Below, one piece after another: positions 5,498 to 9,844 of a DNA stretch of 9,844 nucleotides. Origin of the DNA: Deltaproteobacteria bacterium RIFCSPLOWO2_02_56_12 (GTDB lineage Bacteria; Desulfobacterota; Binatia; UBA9968); assembly GCA_001799045.1 (NCBI GenBank), contig MGRY01000063.1, forward strand, positions 1 through 9,844, written 5' to 3'. The position numbers were made by a program, and so were the translations under genes. The notes beneath the pieces are model-generated. The model had not been told where the DNA came from. It made no database searches and saw nothing but the letters and a program-made list of their open reading frames with translations. The stretch's first letter is position 1; each line of letters begins with the position of its first letter.

Positions 5498-6820
5498 ATG
5501 TCTAAGGAAGCCTCCGGCGACCGTCTAGACCGAGTGGGGATTCTGGTCGGCGGCGGGCCGGCGCCGGGTATCAACGGCGTTATTAGCGCCGTAACGTTGG
5601 AGGCCCTCAATCGAGGTCACAAAGTCCTTGGCATATACGACGGCTTCCACTGGCTCATGGCCGGCAACACTGAGCGAGTTAAGGCCCTGGATCATGACGA
5701 TGTCTCCAGGATTCACTTCCAGGGAGGGTCCATACTGAATACCTCACGCGCCAATCCGACAAAAAAGCCGGAAGATATGAGGCGGGTGTTGGCTGCTCTT
5801 GAAGATCTTAGGATTGGCTATCTCGTAACCATAGGCGGGGATGACACCATGTTTGCCGCCAGCCAACTGGCAAAGAGCGCGGGCAGCAGGATCCGGGTGT
5901 GTCACGTGCCCAAGACCATAGACAATGATCTTCCCCTGCCAGGAGAGATCCCGACCTTTGGCTTCGAGACCGCCCGTCAGCTTGGCTTCACCCTGGTCCA
6001 AAACCTGATGGAAGATTCCCGCACCACCAACCGCTGGTATTTCGTCGTGGTCATGGGGCGCTCCGCCGGCCATCTTGCCTTGGGGATTGGCAGGGCCGCG
6101 GGCACGACCCTCACGATCATACCGGAGGAGTTTGCAGGTCCCGTTCATATCAACACGCTCTGTGACATTCTGGAAGGAGCCATTTTAAAACGACAGGCCC
6201 TGTGGGGCCGCCAAGACGGCGTAGCCGTGATCGCAGAGGGTCTGCTCGAGCGCATTGCAGTCGATGAGCTGACATCTATAGAAGGCGTGCGGATCGTGCG
6301 CGACAGCTACGGCCACCTGCGACTTGCGGAAATGGACCTGGCTTTTATCTTAAAGAGCATGGTCGAGCAGCGTCTCGCCGGCCGCAGCAGCCCGATAACC
6401 GTCGTGCACAAAAGCATCGGTTACGAGCTGCGCTGCGCGCCACCGGTAGCGTTTGATTGCGAGTACGTCCGTGCCCTGGGCTATGGCGCCATCGAGTTTC
6501 TTTTGAACCCGGCCCCTGAATTCTCCAGCGTCAATGGTGTCCTGGCCTGCCTCGACAACGGCAAGCTCCGTTATCTCAAATTCGAGGAGCTGCTCGACCC
6601 ACAAACCGGCAAAACGCGGGTGCGCCTGGTGGATGTCGGCAAATTCTCTTATCGGATCGCGCGGGAATACATGATCCGTTTGGAAAGAGAAGACTTTGAA
6701 AACAAAGAGCGAACGGAGGCCCTGGCCCGGGCGGCATCGGCTCGGGACAAAACGTGCAGCGCTGAAGAATTTCAAAGGAAATTTCAATACCTGGTGACGG
6801 AGCTCCGCGGAGGGATTTAA
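5498..6820 (+). CDS. pfp: Pyrophosphate-dependent 6-phosphofructokinase (PFP)
   Basis: A 440-residue cytosolic PfkA-superfamily enzyme that interconverts fructose 6-phosphate plus PPi with fructose 1,6-bisphosphate plus Pi, reversibly. The N-terminal phosphate-donor loop is GGGPAPGING (18-27). The donor-specificity residues are those of PPi enzymes: GGDD (113-116), with Asp116 where ATP enzymes have Gly (GGDGS), and PKTIDND (138-144), with Lys139 where ATP enzymes have Gly. Asp142 is the catalytic base. The MGRSAG substrate loop (186-191) and the region around KSIGYELR (fructose-phosphate site) are present. At 440 residues it is longer than the 320-residue E. coli PfkA and fits PPi/long-type enzymes. 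GAGGAGGG (5487-5494) provides a strong ribosome site. It is the first gene of an operon with GAPDH (11-bp gap) and the CBS protein. The choice of PPi over ATP is inferred from these two residues and is fairly secure. Confidence 0.92.
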   Translation: MSKEASGDRLDRVGILVGGGPAPGINGVISAVTLEALNRGHKVLGIYDGFHWLMAGNTERVKALDHDDVSRIHFQGGSILNTSRANPTKKPEDMRRVLAALEDLRIGYLVTIGGDDTMFAASQLAKSAGSRIRVCHVPKTIDNDLPLPGEIPTFGFETARQLGFTLVQNLMEDSRTTNRWYFVVVMGRSAGHLALGIGRAAGTTLTIIPEEFAGPVHINTLCDILEGAILKRQALWGRQDGVAVIAEGLLERIAVDELTSIEGVRIVRDSYGHLRLAEMDLAFILKSMVEQRLAGRSSPITVVHKSIGYELRCAPPVAFDCEYVRALGYGAIEFLLNPAPEFSSVNGVLACLDNGKLRYLKFEELLDPQTGKTRVRLVDVGKFSYRIAREYMIRLEREDFENKERTEALARAASARDKTCSAEEFQRKFQYLVTELRGGI

Positions 6821-6831
6821 CAGGAGGGCCC

Positions 6832-7842
6832 ATGACCACCCGGATAGCTATTAACGGATTCGGCCGGATCGGGCGTTTGTGCCTGCGCTCGATGCTCGAG
6901 CGCCATAAGGATCTCTTCTCGGTGGTAGCGGTGAATGACATGGCCGACCTGGAGACTAACGCCCATCTTTTCCAATACGATTCCACCTATGGCGCCTTTT
7001 CCGGGAAGCTGGAGGTTGGGGAAGGAGTGCTCCAGGTTGACGGCTGGAATATCGCGGTGCTGAACCAAAAGGACCCTTCCAGGCTGCCGTGGAAAAATCT
7101 CGGCGTGGACATTGTCATCGAGTCTACCGGCGTATTCACCGATGCCGCCAAGGTGCGTCTCCATCTCGAGGCCGGGGCAAAAAAAGTGATCATCACCGCA
7201 CCCGCTCAAAATGAGGACCTCACCGTGGTTCTGGGGGTCAATGATTCTGCCTACGACCCTAAAAGACACCATATAGTCTCCAACGCCTCTTGCACCACCA
7301 ACTGCCTGGCCCCGGTCGTCAAAACGCTCCATGAAGCTTTTGGCATTGAAAGAGGGCTCATGACCACCACGCATGCCTACACGAACGATCAACGCATCCT
7401 TGACCTGATGCATAAGGACCTCAGGCGCGCCCGCGCCGCCGCAATCAATATTGTCCCGACCACTACCGGGGCAGCCAAGGCGATCGGCCTGGTCATCCCC
7501 GAACTGCGCGGCAAGCTCCACGGCCTCTCTCTCAGGGTCCCCACGGCGACGGTCTCGGTCGTCGATCTGGTCGCGGATCTCAAACGGCCCGCAACCGCTG
7601 AGGGGATCAATAAAGAGATCCGAAAAGCGGCAGAAGGACATCTCAAAGGCATTATGGCTTATTGCGATAAGCCTCTGGTCTCCAGCGATTTTCGCGGCCA
7701 TCCGGCCTCGGCGATAGTTGATGCGATGTCCACAGTAGTGCTAGAAGGGAAGATGGCAAAGGTGCTTGCCTGGTACGATAACGAATGGGGCTACAGCTGC
7801 AGAGTCGGCGACCTTGCGGCGTTGATAGCAAGAAAAATCTAG
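6832..7842 (+). CDS. gap: Type I glyceraldehyde-3-phosphate dehydrogenase
   Basis: A 336-residue cytosolic, normally tetrameric enzyme converting glyceraldehyde 3-phosphate, NAD and phosphate to 1,3-bisphosphoglycerate. Residues 1-150 form the Rossmann domain, with INGFGRIGR (7-15) and Asp36 in VNDMAD, the residue that favours NAD over NADP. The catalytic site SNASCTTNCLAP (150-161) supplies Cys154, and His181 in THAY is its partner. RARAAA (199-204) and the C-terminal WYDNEWGYS (near 316-324) are standard. In the S-loop the usual DLPHKDLR of NAD enzymes reads DLMHKDLR, with Met193 in place of the Pro188 equivalent, a position known to influence coenzyme choice. AGGAGG (6822-6827) lies 4 nt before the ATG, directly after the pfp stop. 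It is 13 bp upstream of the CBS gene, clearly one operon. Identity is certain; coenzyme preference is likely NAD. Confidence 0.96.
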   Translation: MTTRIAINGFGRIGRLCLRSMLERHKDLFSVVAVNDMADLETNAHLFQYDSTYGAFSGKLEVGEGVLQVDGWNIAVLNQKDPSRLPWKNLGVDIVIESTGVFTDAAKVRLHLEAGAKKVIITAPAQNEDLTVVLGVNDSAYDPKRHHIVSNASCTTNCLAPVVKTLHEAFGIERGLMTTTHAYTNDQRILDLMHKDLRRARAAAINIVPTTTGAAKAIGLVIPELRGKLHGLSLRVPTATVSVVDLVADLKRPATAEGINKEIRKAAEGHLKGIMAYCDKPLVSSDFRGHPASAIVDAMSTVVLEGKMAKVLAWYDNEWGYSCRVGDLAALIARKI

Positions 7843-7855
7843 AAGGAGGCAACCT

Positions 7856-8416
7856 ATGTTAGCCAGAGATATTATGACCAGGGACGTCATCACGGTCAGT
7901 TCCGCCACCACGGTCAAAAACCTGGCGAAGATTCTGATCCAGAACCAAATCAGCGGCGCGCCGGTGGTGGATAAAAAAGGCAAGATCCTGGGCGTCGTCT
8001 CCGAGGCCGATATTGTTGCCAAGAAGGGAAAACAGGTCAAGGAGATCATGAGCAAAACTATTGTCGGGGTCACCGATGACACCCCCGTAGAAGAGATCGC
8101 CACTATCATGACGACGCACAAAATCAAACGAGTCCCGGTGATGCGCGGGAAAAAGCTGGCGGGGATCGTCAGCCGGTCAGATATCGTCGGTGCGAAAGGC
8201 AAACAGGTAAAGGACATCATGAGCAAGACTATCGTCGGGGTCACCGATGACACCCCCGTAGAAGAGATCGCCACTATCATGACAACGCACAAAATCAAAC
8301 GAGTCCCGGTGATGCGCGGGGAAAAGCTGGTGGGAATCGTCAGCCGGTCCGACATCGTCGGCGCGGTCGCCTCGGGCAAACATATCGCCCTGCATACCCC
8401 GATCTATGATTTATAA
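7856..8416 (+). CDS. Protein of three tandem CBS domains
   Basis: A 186-residue protein made only of CBS modules: residues 1-56, 57-113 and 114-170, then a short tail. Each begins with a KEIMSK/RDIMTR-type motif and ends with GIVSRSDIV/GVVSEADIV. CBS domains usually pair (Bateman module) and bind AMP, ATP or other adenosyl ligands, so the protein probably senses adenine nucleotides and acts on a partner, unknown here. Modules 2 and 3 differ at only 3 of 57 residues (E63/D120, K99/E156, A102/V159), whereas module 1 is clearly divergent. The ancestor was thus an ordinary two-CBS protein in which one module was recently duplicated in frame. An odd number leaves one CBS unpaired within a monomer. 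AAGGAGG (7843-7849) precedes the ATG by 6 nt, 13 bp after gap; co-transcription with pfp and gap suggests a metabolic regulatory role. Confidence 0.93.
   Translation: MLARDIMTRDVITVSSATTVKNLAKILIQNQISGAPVVDKKGKILGVVSEADIVAKKGKQVKEIMSKTIVGVTDDTPVEEIATIMTTHKIKRVPVMRGKKLAGIVSRSDIVGAKGKQVKDIMSKTIVGVTDDTPVEEIATIMTTHKIKRVPVMRGEKLVGIVSRSDIVGAVASGKHIALHTPIYDL
8024..8365 (+). repeat. 171-bp in-frame tandem duplication inside the CBS gene
   Basis: Copy 1 (8024-8194) and copy 2 (8195-8365) are directly adjacent and each exactly 57 codons. Counting by eye, they differ at 13 of 171 bases (about 92% identity). Ten of the differences are synonymous and three change an amino acid. The skew to synonymous change shows that both copies have been kept under protein-level selection since duplication, or are being homogenised by conversion. 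The pair is an obvious site for slippage or recombination back to a two-CBS gene. Confidence 0.95.
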
Positions 8417-8458
8417 CCTCACCGAATAACTCCATCTCCAAGGGAAACTACTTTGCCT

Positions 8459-9844
8459 ATGCCCCGCTTCCTTTCCAGTCTCCGGGTCCGTTTATTGCTT
8501 CTCGTCCTCGTCACTGCTTTACCGGGGCTTGGGCTGATTCTCTACGAGGGACTCGAACGGTGGGAATTAGCGACTCATATATCAGAGCAGCGTGCTTTGG
8601 ATCATGCGCGGGAGATCAGCAGAGAGCACGAGGGACTGATTCAGTCCGGGCACCGTCTCTTGCAAGCTCTAACCGAGATCACTTCAGTTCGCGCCCATGA
8701 CGGCGAGAGTTGCAACAGGCTTTTTTCCAAAATGGTCAAAGCCCAGCCGGCATTTATGAACCTGGGGGCGGCTAAGCCCGACGGCGACGTATTTTGTAGC
8801 GCTATTCCCCTTACGCAACCCGTCAACTTTGCAGATCGGCCCTATTTTCAACAGGCCCTTCGGACCCGTGATCTTGCCGTCAGCGAGTATCTGGTTGGCC
8901 GCATTTCCGGTAAACCCAATATCGCCATCGCTTACCCCGCCGTTGACAGCTCCGGCGTCGTGCAGGCGGTGGTCCTTGTTGGATTGAGCCTGGACTGGTT
9001 CAACAATTTCGTAGCCGAATTGCGGCTGCCTCAGGGTTCGGTGGCCACCCTAACAGACCACAACGGCATGATCTTAGCCCGATACCCTGAGCCTGAAAAA
9101 TGGATCGGTAAACTCGTTGCGGATACACCCGTCTTCAAGGCCAGTTTGTCCCATCAAGGTGAGGGAGTCGTGGAGGCTACCGGCCTGGACGGTGCCAGGC
9201 ACCTGTATGGGTTTACCAAGCTAAGCGGCCTGGGTCCAGGCAGGGATATATACGTGAGCGTCGGGGTTCCCGAAAAAATTGCATTCTCCAAGGTCAGGGA
9301 AGCCTTTCACCGCGACCTCACTTTGATCGGAATCGTGCTGGCGTTGTCGCTTGCAGGGGTTTGGTTTGGCGCGGGCCACTTTATAACGCGCCCGGTGAAC
9401 GATCTGGTAGGAGCGACCAAGCGGCTGGCGGCGGGTGACCTGAGTGCGCGGACCGGACTGTCCCACGGAGAAGGAGAGCTAAACCAACTGGCCCGCTCCT
9501 TTGACCAGATGGCCGAGTCTCTAAGACGGATAACTCATCGCAACGAACTGATTCTAAACTCCGCAGGCGAAGGGATTTTCGGCTTGGACTGCGAGGAAAA
9601 GGCTACCTTTGTCAACCCAGCTGCGGCAGAAATGCTCGGGCACGAAGTCGAACAATTGATCGGCCAGCCTACACACCCCATTTTTCACCAGTCCAGGCCT
9701 GATGGTACTCCCTACCCGAGCGAGGAATGCCCGATCTATGCGGCTCTTAAGGATGGAACCACGCATCACATAACCGACGAGGTTTTTTGGAAAAAGGATG
9801 GCACGAGTTTTCCAGTCGAATACATCAGCACGCCTATCAAAGAG
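8459..9844 (+). CDS. Membrane-bound Cache-HAMP-PAS sensor protein, N-terminal part (runs off the right edge)
   Basis: An open frame of 462 codons continues past the window end. Transmembrane segments lie at about residues 9-29 and 287-307. Between them is a periplasmic domain of about 255 residues resembling double-Cache (dCache_1) sensors: DRPYFQQAL (126-134), then SEYLVGRISGKPNIAIAYPAVD (starting at 142), then a second subdomain near 190-275. A HAMP linker follows (about 308-358, with TRPVNDLV and RSFDQMAESLRR). A PAS domain begins near 360 (NSAGEGIFGLD, FVNPAAAEMLG) and includes HQSRPDGTPYPSEECP and FWKKDGTSFPVEY. The output module, histidine kinase or c-di-GMP enzyme, lies beyond the edge and cannot be named. 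The ATG at 8459 is chosen by homology-like content; a TTG at 8453 is better spaced from AAGGGA (8440-8445) and could be the real start. It lies 42 bp after the CBS gene, so the operon may include it. The ligand is unknown; dCache sensors often bind amino or organic acids. Confidence 0.88.
   Translation, partial: MPRFLSSLRVRLLLLVLVTALPGLGLILYEGLERWELATHISEQRALDHAREISREHEGLIQSGHRLLQALTEITSVRAHDGESCNRLFSKMVKAQPAFMNLGAAKPDGDVFCSAIPLTQPVNFADRPYFQQALRTRDLAVSEYLVGRISGKPNIAIAYPAVDSSGVVQAVVLVGLSLDWFNNFVAELRLPQGSVATLTDHNGMILARYPEPEKWIGKLVADTPVFKASLSHQGEGVVEATGLDGARHLYGFTKLSGLGPGRDIYVSVGVPEKIAFSKVREAFHRDLTLIGIVLALSLAGVWFGAGHFITRPVNDLVGATKRLAAGDLSARTGLSHGEGELNQLARSFDQMAESLRRITHRNELILNSAGEGIFGLDCEEKATFVNPAAAEMLGHEVEQLIGQPTHPIFHQSRPDGTPYPSEECPIYAALKDGTTHHITDEVFWKKDGTSFPVEYISTPIKE

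Noticed and set aside
6817..7701. Minus-strand 294-codon frame opposite GAPDH
   Set aside because: It lies opposite an unmistakable GAPDH gene and shows no family features; it reflects high-GC codon bias in the antisense frame.
7741..8379. Minus-strand 212-codon frame opposite the CBS gene with an internal protein repeat
   Set aside because: It is a shadow of the duplicated CBS coding sequence; its repeat is just the complement of the 171-bp tandem duplication.

Overview
The window comes from a bacterial chromosome of moderately high GC content, probably an environmental and perhaps metagenome-derived lineage. A UGA-containing (selenocysteine) glutaredoxin, a PPi-dependent phosphofructokinase, Pcs-type phosphatidylcholine synthesis and abundant small intergenic repeats would suit a Desulfobacterota/'deltaproteobacterial', Methylomirabilota or similar uncultured lineage. 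This is inference: the window holds no rRNA or other phylogenetic marker. Most genes carry strong Shine-Dalgarno sequences and are closely spaced.

Layout. (1) At 1-118 on the minus strand is the start of a glutaredoxin-like gene. Its first active-site Cys codon is an in-frame TGA, followed by a SECIS-like hairpin; a sigma70-like promoter lies just upstream. (2) From 119 to 428 there is no gene. This stretch holds a small mobile-element-like repeat with terminal inverted repeats (about 197-372) inside a 12-bp direct duplication, and a second long inverted repeat nested in it. (3) From 429 to 4975 four plus-strand genes follow: an exported M28 zinc peptidase with a PA domain, a glutathione S-transferase-like protein, a phosphatidylcholine-synthase-type CDP-alcohol phosphatidyltransferase, and an exported PhoA-type alkaline phosphatase. 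The third gene begins inside a 70-bp array of ten heptamers that supplies its ribosome site, start codon and first 12-13 codons. (4) A GlcG/HbpS-family (DUF336) gene at 4978-5409 runs on the minus strand. It converges on phoA with a 2-bp gap and diverges from the next operon. (5) From 5498 to 8416 a tight operon encodes PPi-dependent phosphofructokinase, type I GAPDH and a three-CBS-domain protein. (6) From 8459 to the right edge is the N-terminal part of a membrane sensor (Cache-like domain, HAMP, PAS) whose output domain lies outside the window.

How the parts work together. PPi-PFK and GAPDH are sequential control points of glycolysis/gluconeogenesis, and CBS domains typically bind adenine nucleotides, so the operon may pair reversible, PPi-economising glycolysis with an energy-charge sensor. 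Its third CBS domain arose by a recent 171-bp in-frame tandem duplication. The Pcs-like enzyme and the alkaline phosphatase are 21 bp apart; a phosphatase could in principle release choline from phosphocholine for Pcs, but this is only a hypothesis. The most interesting signal is the selenocysteine glutaredoxin at the left edge, which a standard gene caller would miss or mis-start.
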